Positions 9,088-18,194 of a DNA stretch of 64,000 bases are shown piece by piece. A program made the position numbers and the translations under genes. The stretch's first letter is position 1. Each line of letters opens with the position of its first letter. The DNA lies in assembly GCA_964386325.1 (NCBI GenBank), contig CAYLQY010000008.1:1-64000 (forward strand), read 5' to 3'. Under the pieces are notes generated by a model, which was not told the DNA's origin, ran no database searches, and saw only the letters and a list, made by a program, of their open reading frames with translations. The DNA is from Anaerorhabdus sp964386325 (lineage in GTDB: Bacteria; Bacillota_I; Bacilli_A; Erysipelotrichales; Erysipelotrichaceae).

Positions 9088-9789
9088 ATGCAGCGTTTTA
9101 AAAAGGGAATTCGCGATGGCTTACCCATTGGTTTAGGATATTTATCTGTATCATTTACCTTTGGAATGATTGCTACTGCATCGGGTCTAACAACATTACA
9201 AGCAACTACATTATCTTTATTTAACTTAACTTCAGCGGGACAGTTTGCGGCAATCCAACTCATGGGTGCATCAGCCCCTATCTTTGAAGTTTTTCTTACA
9301 ACAATAATTATTAACTTTCGTTATGTGCTGATGTCTATTTCATTATCTCAAAAACTAGATAAATCACTAGGTTTAAAAGAAAAGATGATTATCGCTTTTG
9401 GTAATACTGATGAAATTTATGCTGTGGCACAATCACAAAGCGAACCTAATCATTTTACATATATGCTTGGTTTGATGACAATGCCGATTGTTGGATGGAC
9501 ACTTGGGACTTTTTTAGGTGGTACATTCAATTCATTACTTCCAAGCTCTCTTCAATCCGCTTTTTCTATTGCACTTTATGGTATGTTTATCGCAATCATT
9601 TTACCCGTTGCGAAGAAAATGAAATCTGTGACATTTACAATTGCGATATCCGTTATCTTAAGTACATTGTTTAAAATTGTTCCTTTTTTAAATTTCATAT
9701 CTGATGGTTTCTCAATCATTTTCTGTACATGCATTGGAGCTGCAATAAGTGCTACATTATTTCCAGTGGAGGTGAGTGACAATGAATAA
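9088..9789 (+). CDS. azlC: Branched-chain amino acid exporter, large subunit AzlC
   Basis: Integral membrane protein of 233 residues, the large subunit of the AzlCD exporter that pumps out branched-chain amino acids or their analogues. The N-terminal F-x-x-G-I-R-D-G-L-P-I motif (FKKGIRDGLPIGLGYLSVSF) is the family hallmark, followed by TSAGQFAA and about six helices. The ATG at 9088 is preferred over the GTG at 9079, which is itself part of the ribosome site AAGGTGAT. It overlaps azlD by 8 bases, so the two subunits are coupled. Confidence 0.9.
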   Translation: MQRFKKGIRDGLPIGLGYLSVSFTFGMIATASGLTTLQATTLSLFNLTSAGQFAAIQLMGASAPIFEVFLTTIIINFRYVLMSISLSQKLDKSLGLKEKMIIAFGNTDEIYAVAQSQSEPNHFTYMLGLMTMPIVGWTLGTFLGGTFNSLLPSSLQSAFSIALYGMFIAIILPVAKKMKSVTFTIAISVILSTLFKIVPFLNFISDGFSIIFCTCIGAAISATLFPVEVSDNE

Positions 9790-10084
9790 TTTTATTTTTT
9801 ACTTACTTGCTACCGCTGTTACAACATATCTACTTCGCGCAATACCATTGATCTTTATTAAGGGAAAAATTAAAAATCGTTGGATATCTAGCTTTTTATT
9901 TTATATGCCTTATGCTGTATTGAGCGCTATGACTTTCCCAGCAATACTTACATGCACTACATCGCTTATCTCAGCACTTGCTGGTCTTGCTACAGCGCTT
10001 GTTCTTGCTTATAAAGAAAAAGGGCTACTTACCGTTGCCCTCAGTGCTTGTCTTGCAGTATTTATTGTAGAACGATTTATCTAA
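9782..10084 (+). CDS. azlD: Branched-chain amino acid exporter, small subunit AzlD
   Basis: A 100-residue membrane protein with three or four helices, the small subunit that works with AzlC. The signature stretch TTYLLRAIPLIFIKGK near residues 14-30 and FLFYMPYAVLSAMTFPAIL are conserved in AzlD. The ATG at 9782 is placed 7 bases after GGAGGTGAG. Its stop overlaps the stop of the convergent nitroreductase gene by 8 bases, with no room for a separate terminator. Confidence 0.9.
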   Translation: MNNFIFYLLATAVTTYLLRAIPLIFIKGKIKNRWISSFLFYMPYAVLSAMTFPAILTCTTSLISALAGLATALVLAYKEKGLLTVALSACLAVFIVERFI

Positions 10085-10592
10085 TTACTGAAAATACATT
10101 TTGATGACGTGGTTTAGCTGGAATATGTTCTCCTTCTTGATAACCCACAACAAGTGAACCTATGCATGTGTATCCATCTGGAACGCCACATGCTTTTTTT
10201 AATCCTGCATATTGAGGATCATTAAATACTTGTTTTGTACAATGAACCCAACATGTTGATAAATCACATGCTACTGCAGCATACATCATGTTTGCCATTG
10301 CTAAAGTACAATCTTCAACTGGTGCAATCGCATCTTCTTTAGCGAAACACACAATCAATGTTGGCGCATTATAATAAGGTGAATCCTCATTACCCGTCGC
10401 AAGTCTTCCGATTTCTTCAATGACATCTTTTTTTTGAATAACTGTAAAAAACCATGCTTGTTCATTCATTGCACTTGCTGCCATCGTACCTGCTGCAAGT
10501 ATTGTATGAAGATCATCATTTGATATTTGTTCAGATTTATAAAGTCTCACACTTCTTCTTGTTTCAAAAATAGCTTTCTTTAAATCATTCAT
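10077..10592 (-). CDS. Nitroreductase-family flavoprotein
   Basis: A 171-residue FMN-dependent oxidoreductase of the nitroreductase superfamily. The N-terminal phosphate-binding RRSVRLYKSEQIS and the FMN-contacting AASAMNEQAWFFTVI match, and the C-terminal IGSLVVGYQEGE plus the basic PAKPRHQN close the cofactor site. The natural substrate cannot be read from sequence. The ATG at 10592 lies behind AGAGGTGAAC; the alternative GTG at 10601 is inside that site. It is the last gene of the five-gene operon that begins with patatin, 11 bases after map. Confidence 0.85.
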   Translation of the reverse strand: MNDLKKAIFETRRSVRLYKSEQISNDDLHTILAAGTMAASAMNEQAWFFTVIQKKDVIEEIGRLATGNEDSPYYNAPTLIVCFAKEDAIAPVEDCTLAMANMMYAAVACDLSTCWVHCTKQVFNDPQYAGLKKACGVPDGYTCIGSLVVGYQEGEHIPAKPRHQNVFSVIR

Positions 10593-10603
10593 CTTGTTCA
10601 CCT

Positions 10604-11464
10604 CTAATATGTTAAAATCTCAGGTCCGTCTTCAGTAATCAAAATCATATGTTCAACTTGTGCAGACGGTTTACCATCACCTGTATAAATTGTCCATCCA
10701 TTATAACGATCAATAACAACATTGGCTTTTCCAACATTAATCATTGGTTCAATTGTAAATATCATTCCTGGCACCAATAACATACCTGTTCCTTTTTTAC
10801 CAACATGTGAGATAAATGGGTCTTCATGAAACTCAATGCCAACACCATGTCCACCTAATTCACGAACAACAGAATATCCCATTTCGCGTGCATACTCAGA
10901 AATGGCTGCTCCAATATCACCGACAAAACCCCATGGTTGAGCTGCCGCAATCCCACGACGCAAACACTCCTTAGTAACTTCAACAAGCTTTCTTTTTTCT
11001 TCATCCACTTCGCCAATGCAAAACATTCTTGAAGCATCACTGTAATAACCATCTAAAATTGTTGATACATCCACATTTATAATATCACCATTTTTTAATT
11101 TTCTTATCCGACTTGGTATTCCATGGCATACTTCTTCATTGATTGAAGTACATACACTTTTAGGAAATCCTTGATATTGATAGGGAGCACAAATTGCTCC
11201 TTGACTTGCTGTAAATTCTTTAACTAATACATCTATTTCTTCAGTTGACATACCTTCATGAATATTCTTTTCAACAAGGTCAAGTACTTGAGTATTTATC
11301 TTTGCACTTTTTCTAATCTTTTCGATTTGCTCTGGTGTTTTAATTAATGATTGAGGAGGTACTTCTACTCCTTTTGCTTCATACTGTTTAATTTTGTCAT
11401 CAATTGCTTTATGACATTCTTCATAGGACTTACCACTACCACACCAACATTTTTTTTCTTCCAT
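10604..11464 (-). CDS. map: Methionine aminopeptidase type I with SEC-C zinc motif
   Basis: Removes the initiator methionine from new proteins. Residues 5-20 carry a SEC-C motif (CWCGSGKSYEECH), a zinc-binding extension also found at the end of SecA. The M24 peptidase core follows: the metal ligands are the Asp of NVDVSTILDGYYSDASR, the His of GHGVGIEFHEDP and the Glu residues of FTIEPMI and QVEHM. SEC-C type I enzymes are known in Firmicutes as a second Map copy, so another map gene may exist near secY. The start at 11464 is two bases from the upstream stop and follows AAGGTG. Confidence 0.92.
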   Translation of the reverse strand: MEEKKCWCGSGKSYEECHKAIDDKIKQYEAKGVEVPPQSLIKTPEQIEKIRKSAKINTQVLDLVEKNIHEGMSTEEIDVLVKEFTASQGAICAPYQYQGFPKSVCTSINEEVCHGIPSRIRKLKNGDIINVDVSTILDGYYSDASRMFCIGEVDEEKRKLVEVTKECLRRGIAAAQPWGFVGDIGAAISEYAREMGYSVVRELGGHGVGIEFHEDPFISHVGKKGTGMLLVPGMIFTIEPMINVGKANVVIDRYNGWTIYTGDGKPSAQVEHMILITEDGPEILTY

Positions 11465-11466
11465 AT

Positions 11467-12777
11467 CTACACCTTCCATACTCTATAGCTATTTTGACCT
11501 GTTCTTATTATATGTGAATCATAGAATGACTTACTTGCTTCAATCATTGTATCCACATCTTTTGAACCAGCTGTTTCACATGCTGAGTGCATCGCTAATT
11601 GTGCACAACCAATATCAACAGATAGAATACTTACATGGGCAATACTAATCGCACCAAGGGTTCCACCACCACGTTCATCAGAACGGTTTGTATACGTTTG
11701 ACAAGCAAGTTCATTTTGTCTACAAATCTCTTTAAACAATGATGCTGATATGCCATCTGTTGTGTAACTTTGATTTGCATTGTATTTAATAACGATACCT
11801 TCATTCATTTCAACCTTGTTTGTAGGATCTGATTTTTCTGGATGATTTGGATGAGTTGCATGTGCATTATCAGCTGAAACAATCATACTACTTGCTAATG
11901 CTTGCTTAAGCTCATCATCACTCATATTTAACCCTGATTGAATTCTTGTTAATACATCCATTAAAAACGTAGAGTCGGCACCTTGCTTTGTTCCACTACC
12001 TACTTCTTCATTATCGAAACAACAATACACGCTGATTGTATCGCTATTACCACCTTGTTTAAATCCTTGAAGTGTTGTATAAGCGCATTGTAAATCATCT
12101 AAATGATATGCCGACACAAACTCATTATCACTACCCCATACTTTTCCTTTTTCGTAAGGGTATAAGAATAAGTCTGAATCAATGATATCCTCATAATTAA
12201 CTCCAACTTCTTTTGCGATAAGTTTCATCATATCAAAACCTTTATCTTTTGAACACATTGGCATTAAATCAACTTGAGGGTTTAACTTAACACCATCATT
12301 GACTGTACGATTCATATGAATTGCTAAATTAGGAATAAGACAAACTGGATAATCTAAACGTATTGGTTTTATCACAATTTCATCTTTTTCTCTTACAATG
12401 ATTCTTCCCGCAACACTTAATAAACGATCCATCCACGTATTGTAGATTGGACCTCCATAAACCTCTGTATTTATTATTTCATAACCCGCATTATCATTTT
12501 TACTGCGTGGTTTAATTTTAAAACTTGGTGCATCACTATGTGATGCCATCATATGAAAGCTTGGATTTTCAAGTTTATTCCCAACTTTAAAAGCAATGAT
12601 ACTTGAATAATTTCTTACAACATAATACTTTCCACCTTTTTCAATTTGCCAGTGGTCACTTTCAATTAATTCTTTGAATCCTTCTTCATCTAATTCACTT
12701 TTAATAACATCAACTGCTTGATAACTTGTTGGCGAATTAAAGACAAAATCTAACATTTTTTCAACACTATTCAACAT
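11467..12777 (-). CDS. apeB: M18-family aminopeptidase
   Basis: A 436-residue cytosolic zinc aminopeptidase of family M18 (aspartyl aminopeptidase-like), which takes amino acids off the N terminus of peptides. Metal ligands are visible as HSDAPSFKIKPRS near residue 81, the Asp of HLDDLQCAYT near 221, CCFDNEEVGSGTKQGADS near 256, and the late SIAHVSILSVDIGCAQLAMHSACE. Starting at ATG 12777 puts a GAGGTGAGG site at correct spacing; an upstream GTG at 12786 is part of that site. It may use peptides brought in by the nearby Opp importer, though the two operons are separate. Confidence 0.9.
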   Translation of the reverse strand: MLNSVEKMLDFVFNSPTSYQAVDVIKSELDEEGFKELIESDHWQIEKGGKYYVVRNYSSIIAFKVGNKLENPSFHMMASHSDAPSFKIKPRSKNDNAGYEIINTEVYGGPIYNTWMDRLLSVAGRIIVREKDEIVIKPIRLDYPVCLIPNLAIHMNRTVNDGVKLNPQVDLMPMCSKDKGFDMMKLIAKEVGVNYEDIIDSDLFLYPYEKGKVWGSDNEFVSAYHLDDLQCAYTTLQGFKQGGNSDTISVYCCFDNEEVGSGTKQGADSTFLMDVLTRIQSGLNMSDDELKQALASSMIVSADNAHATHPNHPEKSDPTNKVEMNEGIVIKYNANQSYTTDGISASLFKEICRQNELACQTYTNRSDERGGGTLGAISIAHVSILSVDIGCAQLAMHSACETAGSKDVDTMIEASKSFYDSHIIRTGQNSYRVWKV

Positions 12778-12782
12778 TTTCC

Positions 12783-13295
12783 TCACCTCTTATTTGTACT
12801 ACCAAATCCGCCATTACGTGTATTGGTTGCATTATCATCTTCTGTAATTCCAAAAGATACAAATATTCCTTGTATCGCCGCATCACCTTTTTTTAAATCA
12901 ACAATCAAATTCTCATGATTTTCATTCACAAGTGATAATTGTATATGTCCTTCATTATCTGAATGATAATAATCGGCATCAATAATACCTACGGTATTCG
13001 CAAGTCGAAAACCATATTTAAATCCTAAACTACTTCTTGGATATAGTTGTAGCACCCAACCTTCATCTATTTTAGCACGTATTCCTGTTGGTATTCTTTT
13101 CTTTTCTAATGGCTCAAATTTCATATCAATGGGCAAATAAAAATCATAACCAGCTGAACCTGATGTTGCTCGTTTAGGAAGTATTATATCTTCATAAATA
13201 TCTTTTATTTTTTCTTCTGAATCTTGAAACAGTTTCAACCAATCTTCTTTAAACTGCTCAAAACTTACTTTTTCAAATTTCGCTACTTTACTCAT
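12783..13295 (-). CDS. dut: dUTP diphosphatase (trimeric dUTPase)
   Basis: Converts dUTP to dUMP and pyrophosphate, keeping uracil out of DNA. All five motifs of trimeric dUTPases can be seen: SAGYDF, PRSSLGFK, GIIDADY, DAAIQGIF and the glycine-rich C-terminal RNGGFGST that closes over the nucleotide. The 170-residue length is somewhat longer than the usual 145-155 because of an N-terminal helical extension of about 40 residues (FEKVSFEQFKEDWLKLF). The ATG at 13295 overlaps the patatin stop as ATGA and follows GGGAGGAAC. Confidence 0.93.
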   Translation of the reverse strand: MSKVAKFEKVSFEQFKEDWLKLFQDSEEKIKDIYEDIILPKRATSGSAGYDFYLPIDMKFEPLEKKRIPTGIRAKIDEGWVLQLYPRSSLGFKYGFRLANTVGIIDADYYHSDNEGHIQLSLVNENHENLIVDLKKGDAAIQGIFVSFGITEDDNATNTRNGGFGSTNKR

Positions 13296-14578
13296 AGTTC
13301 CTCCCATCGACATTGTATACCTTTACTTGCGACAATCCATAAAGCCATCGCAACCTCAAAACTAAATACATTAAGTATTATACTCCATGGTAACTTACCT
13401 TTTTTAGGGAAGCAAAGATAATGCACAAATTTCATAATCATTTCTTTTTTATCCAATGTTTGAATTGCCTTCATAATTTCTTTTACATTCAAATCCGGAA
13501 GCAGTTCATAATCTTCTTTAAATGCCTCTGCAAAGAAATCTTGAATTGATAATACTGTTTCATCCAAATCGTATAACTTGTATGGATTCATTTCAAACAT
13601 CATCATAATATAATCCATAATCGCAAAGTTCATTTCTTCTAAAGTTAAATATCCCTTATATGTCATTTTATAAAGCTTAGAAGTAACTGCACCATCAGCA
13701 CTTATTAATAACTGCTTTGTCAGCTTATGATCATAAATCAATAATTGATAATAAAATAAATTAAAGAAGTCAGGATATTTTTCTACTTTCTTAAATGTAT
13801 ATCTTAAACCATCTAACTTACCAAATGATTTCATCGTATCATAGTATCCTAAAGTAATATTATTATCAATTTGATTTTTTTCAAAATTCAAAAAACTTCC
13901 GAGTGAAAAACTTGGTAAGATATAATGAATATTTGGTTTATTCACAAATTGCGGGTGGTTTGGAGTATCATTCAAATCCACTGCAATAATTTCTTTAGCT
14001 CCTAATTGAATTGCTAGTTCAATTGGTAAATTATCATAATATCCACCATCTATAAATTTCAACTCATTAAACTCGCATTGTGGAAAAGCTGGAAAACATG
14101 ATGCACTCGCAAGTAAGTATGTTTCACCGCAACCATCTTTCATGGTCTCTTTGGTAATATAGTGATATTTAAGATTGGGAAACTCAACAGTTACTAAACC
14201 AAAATCAATTTTAGAATCCTTAAATTTTTGCTCATTATAATACTCATGAATTAATTCTTTGAGTGGGGTTATATCTGCCCCTTTTTCTTTTACATATTTT
14301 TTGAAGAACGACTTAACGCGGTTTGATTCTTTTAAAAATTCATCAATATTAAAATTCACTGGTAATTCATCTTTCAGAATTCTTGTCATAGTCATGTTAT
14401 CCCACAAATCAATTAATCTATCTTCATCATGTTGAACCAGCAACGCACCATTCAAGGCACCAATTGATGTTCCAGTAACAATATCAAATGATAAATTCAA
14501 TTCTTTAAGCGCACGAACAAAACCTGCTTCATAAGCACCTTTTGTTCCACCACCTGACAATACAATAGCTCTTTTCAT
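13292..14578 (-). CDS. Patatin-like phospholipase
   Basis: A 428-residue protein with a patatin acyl-hydrolase domain in its first 210 residues. The oxyanion hole is GGGTKGAYEAG near residue 9, the nucleophile elbow is GTSIG near residue 37, and the catalytic Asp is in DGGYYDNLP near residue 173. No signal peptide is seen, so it should act on membrane lipids from the cytoplasm. The C-terminal half is helical and ends with a hydrophobic stretch (LPWSIILNVFSFEVAMALWIV) that could touch the membrane. It is the first gene of a five-gene operon. A second, truncated patatin-family gene lies at the right edge of the window. Confidence 0.85.
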   Translation of the reverse strand: MKRAIVLSGGGTKGAYEAGFVRALKELNLSFDIVTGTSIGALNGALLVQHDEDRLIDLWDNMTMTRILKDELPVNFNIDEFLKESNRVKSFFKKYVKEKGADITPLKELIHEYYNEQKFKDSKIDFGLVTVEFPNLKYHYITKETMKDGCGETYLLASASCFPAFPQCEFNELKFIDGGYYDNLPIELAIQLGAKEIIAVDLNDTPNHPQFVNKPNIHYILPSFSLGSFLNFEKNQIDNNITLGYYDTMKSFGKLDGLRYTFKKVEKYPDFFNLFYYQLLIYDHKLTKQLLISADGAVTSKLYKMTYKGYLTLEEMNFAIMDYIMMMFEMNPYKLYDLDETVLSIQDFFAEAFKEDYELLPDLNVKEIMKAIQTLDKKEMIMKFVHYLCFPKKGKLPWSIILNVFSFEVAMALWIVASKGIQCRWEEL

Positions 14579-14597
14579 AATCCTTCTCCCAGTATCT

Positions 14598-14603
14598 ATT
14601 ATA
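14598..14603 (-). promoter_or_regulatory. Possible -10 box for the patatin-dut-apeB-map operon
   Basis: A perfect minus-strand TATAAT lies 20 bases upstream of the patatin start codon. No convincing -35 box is found at 16-18 bases, so only the -10 element is reported. Confidence 0.4.
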
Positions 14604-14643
14604 CAACATTCTTTGCCTTCTTTTGGTGCTTGATAATAAAAAA

Positions 14644-14667
14644 AAGCTAATATTTTACTACTAGCTT
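14644..14667 (-). terminator. Terminator of the pilus-like operon
   Basis: On the minus strand AAGCTA and TAGCTT form a short stem followed by eight or more T residues. It lies five bases past the stop codon of the SARP-like regulator and ends the PilC-PilT operon. Confidence 0.65.
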
Positions 14668-14671
14668 CAAA

Positions 14672-15856
14672 TTACTGTTTTTGATCAATTGAAGGGAAAT
14701 GATTCGCATCGACAACTTTATTTAGTGAACGTTCATGATACAACAAACGAGCAACCTTACTATTTACTTTTGCATAGAATTTCTTTTGAATACGTTCAAT
14801 GACTACAAAAATATCTTCTGATTGTTTTACTTCTACCAAAATTCCAAAATTATTTGTTGTAAAACTTGTATAAATATCGGTACGACGAAGACTTTCAACA
14901 ATAATATTTTCAAGTGCTTCATGGAGATAATCTTGTTTATTCGCTTTTAAACATTTGATCTCAAACAACAAAATATGGTAGTTTGAATTATCACGACGTG
15001 CTTTACGCACATAGATTTGATATAGTTTCTTGAATGTTAATTGTGAACAAAATAATGGACCATTAGCTAATGAATCTTCTTCAAAGTCTTTTGATATTTC
15101 GTCGATTCTAACTGTTTTCCCTACCTCAGATTCAGCACCTGTAAATAATTCGCGAATGCTATCTGATAAAGGAATTCCAAGTTCATCATGAAATTTTCTT
15201 TTAACTTTTTCAAAATAAGTTAAGGCTTTATTGTAATCACGTGTTTCAATGAGTGATCTACAATAAAAATAAATCAATGATTCTGAATATTGGTTTGTTT
15301 CTAGTGCTACTCTACATACTTGAAGTATCTCCGCATAATTTGGAGAACCTTTTCTAAATTCTTCATCACAAATTGTGACAATTGCTTTATTCTTAGATTC
15401 ACTAAAGTATTCACGAATCGATAATATCCATTCATCATCAAATTCTTCAAGAAATTCACCAGTCATTTCATCCAAAAACTTTAAGTCGCTGAAATGCTTA
15501 TCAGTTAAAAGTTTTGAATAGTTATCTTCAAACTTATCTAAATCTACAACTACATCAAGTTCTGGATTTAACATATATCCCATTTTTGATGTGATAATCC
15601 AATCGAAATCAAATGTTTTTGCTAATTCATTTCTTAGTCGAAATATTGCATATTTAATAGCACTATTCGGATTTTCGCTTTCTGGCCAAAATGCACTTAT
15701 CAACATATCTTTAGAAACTATTCGATTTCTGTAATACACAAAATACGCTACCAAACTAGATAGCTGTCTTCCTAACATTTCAGATACATCATATTGACGA
15801 TTGTCATAATTTAAGTAGAATCGTCCAAACATCTTGAAGTTTATTTCTTTCATCAT
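14672..15856 (-). CDS. SARP-like regulator with BTAD region and GGDEF-like C terminus
   Basis: A 394-residue cytoplasmic protein. Residues about 1-100 form an OmpR-type winged helix in the SARP arrangement (KMFGRFYLNY, then LSSLVAYFVYYRNRIVSKDMLISAFWP and AIKYAIFRLRNEL). Residues about 105-245 are a BTAD/TPR-like helical domain ending in YFEKVKRKFHDELGIPLSDSI. The last 130 residues have the rhythm of a GGDEF domain (FKKLYQIYVRKARRDNSNYHILLFEI, ESLRRTDIYT, NNFGILVEV) but the GGDEF signature itself is absent, so it could only sense, not make, a nucleotide. Its start overlaps the PilT stop (ATGA), so it is the last gene of the pilus-like operon and probably its regulator. The C-terminal assignment is an inference. 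Confidence 0.75.
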   Translation of the reverse strand: MMKEINFKMFGRFYLNYDNRQYDVSEMLGRQLSSLVAYFVYYRNRIVSKDMLISAFWPESENPNSAIKYAIFRLRNELAKTFDFDWIITSKMGYMLNPELDVVVDLDKFEDNYSKLLTDKHFSDLKFLDEMTGEFLEEFDDEWILSIREYFSESKNKAIVTICDEEFRKGSPNYAEILQVCRVALETNQYSESLIYFYCRSLIETRDYNKALTYFEKVKRKFHDELGIPLSDSIRELFTGAESEVGKTVRIDEISKDFEEDSLANGPLFCSQLTFKKLYQIYVRKARRDNSNYHILLFEIKCLKANKQDYLHEALENIIVESLRRTDIYTSFTTNNFGILVEVKQSEDIFVVIERIQKKFYAKVNSKVARLLYHERSLNKVVDANHFPSIDQKQ

Positions 15857-16917
15857 GCTTTTCCTATCTTTTTCTCCATCAATTCAGAATTTACTGCATA
15901 GAGTAAAGCATTCTCTTTGGAAATTTTCCCTTCCTTATACAAACTAAATATAGAATCATCCATAGTAATCATTCCATCTTGTTTTCCAGATGCAATATAA
16001 TTATCTATTTGATATGTCTTACCATCTCTAATTTGTGTACGAATTGCATTGTTCACAATTAAAATTTCAAACGCTGGTACAAGTTTATTATCAATTGTAG
16101 GAATCAACAACTGTGAAACTACAGCTTGTAGAACCATTGATAATTGTACTTTAATTTGATGTTGTTGAGCAGATGGAAAAACATCGATGATACGATCAAT
16201 TGTTTCAGCAGCTCCTAATGTATGTAATGTCGAAAATACTAAATGTCCTGTTTCAGCAGCAGATAGTACCGTCTTAATAGTTTCATAGTCACGCATTTCC
16301 CCAACAAAAATAACATCTGGAGCTTGGCGAAGTGTTGCCTTTAACGCATGGGTATAATCAATGACATCATTATCAATTTCTCTTTGTGTCACGATCGACT
16401 TTTTATGACGATGTAAAAATTCAATTGGATCTTCAATTGTAATAATATGTGACTTCCTTGATGTATTTATTTTATCAATAATACATGCAAGTGTTGTTGA
16501 TTTACCATTACCTGCACTACCCGTTACTAAAACAAGTCCTTTTAGTTGTTTGGATAAATTAATGACCGCTTCTGGTAACATTAATTCTTTATAATCAGGA
16601 AGCTCTGGTTTTACGACTCTAAGAACTGCTGAAAGTGATCCTCGTTGATAATAAATATTTACACGAAATCGTCCCAATCCAGAAATAGAAAATGAAAAAT
16701 CATCATCACCATTTTTCTCTAATTGTTCTTTTGTCTTACCTTTCTTCAAATCATAAATCTCATTAACCAAGGTTTCAGTGTCGTGGGGAAGTAAAGGACT
16801 TTCATCCACTTTATCTAAACTCCCATTACATTTAAAAGTCACAGGGCTTCCTGTGATTAGAAAGATATCTGAAGCTTCAAGTTCAACTGCCTTTGTTAAG
16901 ATTTCTAAGATCGTCAT
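15853..16917 (-). CDS. pilT: PilT-type secretion/pilus ATPase
   Basis: A 354-residue hexameric AAA-like ATPase of the type II/IV secretion family. An N-terminal PAS-like domain (LTKAVELEASDIFLITGSPV) precedes Walker A GSAGNGKSTT near residue 128. The Asp box IITIEDPIEF, Walker B VIFVGEMRD and His box GHLVFSTLHT follow. GEMRD rather than GEIRD, and the ending NNAIRTQIRDGKTYQI with DGMITMDDSI, are typical of the PilT retraction ATPases rather than the PilB/GspE/ComGA assembly ATPases. No assembly ATPase is present in the window. The start at 16917 follows GGAGGTAAA; 10 bases separate it from the preceding gene. Confidence 0.9.
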   Translation of the reverse strand: MTILEILTKAVELEASDIFLITGSPVTFKCNGSLDKVDESPLLPHDTETLVNEIYDLKKGKTKEQLEKNGDDDFSFSISGLGRFRVNIYYQRGSLSAVLRVVKPELPDYKELMLPEAVINLSKQLKGLVLVTGSAGNGKSTTLACIIDKINTSRKSHIITIEDPIEFLHRHKKSIVTQREIDNDVIDYTHALKATLRQAPDVIFVGEMRDYETIKTVLSAAETGHLVFSTLHTLGAAETIDRIIDVFPSAQQHQIKVQLSMVLQAVVSQLLIPTIDNKLVPAFEILIVNNAIRTQIRDGKTYQIDNYIASGKQDGMITMDDSIFSLYKEGKISKENALLYAVNSELMEKKIGKA

Positions 16918-16927
16918 TTTACCTCCA

Positions 16928-17365
16928 TTACAAGTCAAAACCTTTTAGGTTATACTCATCTGTATTAATATTTTCAACTACCCAAGACTTAACAGTAATC
17001 GTTTTTTTATCAAAATCCAAACCTAATTCTACATTTAAATAGGCTTTACTACTAATTATTATAGTATAATTTGCAGTATTTTGGTTAACATTTATACCAT
17101 TTACTTCATTTTTTAGTGCATTTTCTATTTCTTCAGGAGTAAAACCATTCAATATCATCTCATCAATAGCCATTTTAACCATCATCGCAGTAGTATCTGC
17201 TTGATAGTTTTCATCAATTACATCAATAGCTTTATTGATACGATTCAAATCATTATTCGCTTGCGTATAACTAAGTGCTGAGAAAGACACAAAGACTAAA
17301 ATGACAAAAATTATAATCAATGAAGTATATCCAATAGAAAATCCAATATTCTTAATCTTTTCCAT
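16928..17365 (-). CDS. One-helix pilin-like protein (fourth in operon)
   Basis: I do not recognise a named family. The 145-residue protein has a short charged head, one membrane helix (about residues 12-33, YTSLIIIFVILVFVSFSAL) and an extracytoplasmic domain that begins helical (NNDLNRINKAIDVIDENY) and ends in beta-like strands. That plan is like a pseudopilin or an accessory pilus subunit, but no G-F-x-x-x-E prepilin peptidase site is present. It lies two bases after the third small gene and 10 bases before pilT. Confidence 0.65.
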   Translation of the reverse strand: MEKIKNIGFSIGYTSLIIIFVILVFVSFSALSYTQANNDLNRINKAIDVIDENYQADTTAMMVKMAIDEMILNGFTPEEIENALKNEVNGINVNQNTANYTIIISSKAYLNVELGLDFDKKTITVKSWVVENINTDEYNLKGFDL

Positions 17366-17367
17366 TT

Positions 17368-17742
17368 TTATTGACCCCCTGACATTACAGTAAAATTGAT
17401 AAGTACAGTGTCACCATTTGAAATTTCAATTGTACTTTCAACATAATCTAGTGCTTTAGGCGTTTGATACACATCAATTACAAACTTATCCGTATTTTTT
17501 TGATAATGATTTTCCGCAATCAATATAAAACCATCTGTTTCATCAATCATATTCATCCTTAAATCTTCCGCTAGCGCTTGTCCTATTAATAAAGCATCAT
17601 TTTTATCACTTACTAAGTTTGATGTTTTATAACTTTCAACAAATAATTGTACACATACAATACATGCAAGCATGAAGAAAAGAATGGACCATAAATATTC
17701 CATCAAGAAAACATAGAATTTTGATTTGCGTTCTACTTTCAT
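17368..17742 (-). CDS. One-helix pilin-like protein (third in operon)
   Basis: A 124-residue protein with an N-terminal basic head (MKVERKSK), one membrane helix near residues 12-33 (YLWSILFFMLACIVCVQLFV) and a small outer domain that ends in beta strands (VESTIEISNGDTVLINFTVM). The part after the helix, DALLIGQALAEDLRMN, resembles the amphipathic start of minor pilins. No prepilin peptidase motif is seen. The spacing to its neighbours is 3 and 2 bases, so expression should be strictly linked to the rest of the cluster. Confidence 0.65.
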   Translation of the reverse strand: MKVERKSKFYVFLMEYLWSILFFMLACIVCVQLFVESYKTSNLVSDKNDALLIGQALAEDLRMNMIDETDGFILIAENHYQKNTDKFVIDVYQTPKALDYVESTIEISNGDTVLINFTVMSGGQ

Positions 17743-17745
17743 CTA

Positions 17746-18189
17746 CTACCTCATCACAACTTTCATTTCAAAGTCTGTGTTATCAACATTTATTTTGTAG
17801 ATTAATTCATTTTCTTTTAAATCCATTTCTAAACTATCAATTTCGGTGATTGTCGTACCATCATTCAATGTATATGTCGCATCATTAGCCACAAATAATT
17901 CTCTTAATTCGCCTTCATACAAATAAATAATGCGTTTATGAGTATCATACGTAATAACTAAACATTCAACACCATCTTTTTCTTCAAGTGATACTTGATC
18001 CTTATTCGCTTGTCTAATTGTTGTCGCAATATAAGAAATTGGTAATTGAAGATTTCTTGCTTGCGATGTTTTATTGGTCATTGTTTGATAGTAATTCGCT
18101 CCTAAAAGTAAAAGTGCAAAAGAACCTACAACAAATGCTGTAAGTAGAACAAGAGTCCATAATACTTCTGCGATTTTAGAATTTTTCAT
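17746..18189 (-). CDS. One-helix pilin-like protein, DUF4860-like (second in operon)
   Basis: A 147-residue protein with one membrane helix (about residues 10-32) followed by YYQTMTNKTSQARNLQLPIS and SYIATTIRQANK. This arrangement resembles DUF4860 proteins and the J-type minor pilins, in which a helix continues into LPISYIATTIRQA-type sequence; the family name is from memory and needs a profile search. The outer domain contains Cys and a beta-rich region (LVITYDTHKRIIYLYEGELREL). No type III signal site is visible. It lies 5 bases after the first pilin-like gene. Confidence 0.65.
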   Translation of the reverse strand: MKNSKIAEVLWTLVLLTAFVVGSFALLLLGANYYQTMTNKTSQARNLQLPISYIATTIRQANKDQVSLEEKDGVECLVITYDTHKRIIYLYEGELRELFVANDATYTLNDGTTITEIDSLEMDLKENELIYKINVDNTDFEMKVVMR

Positions 18190-18194
18190 TTTTC

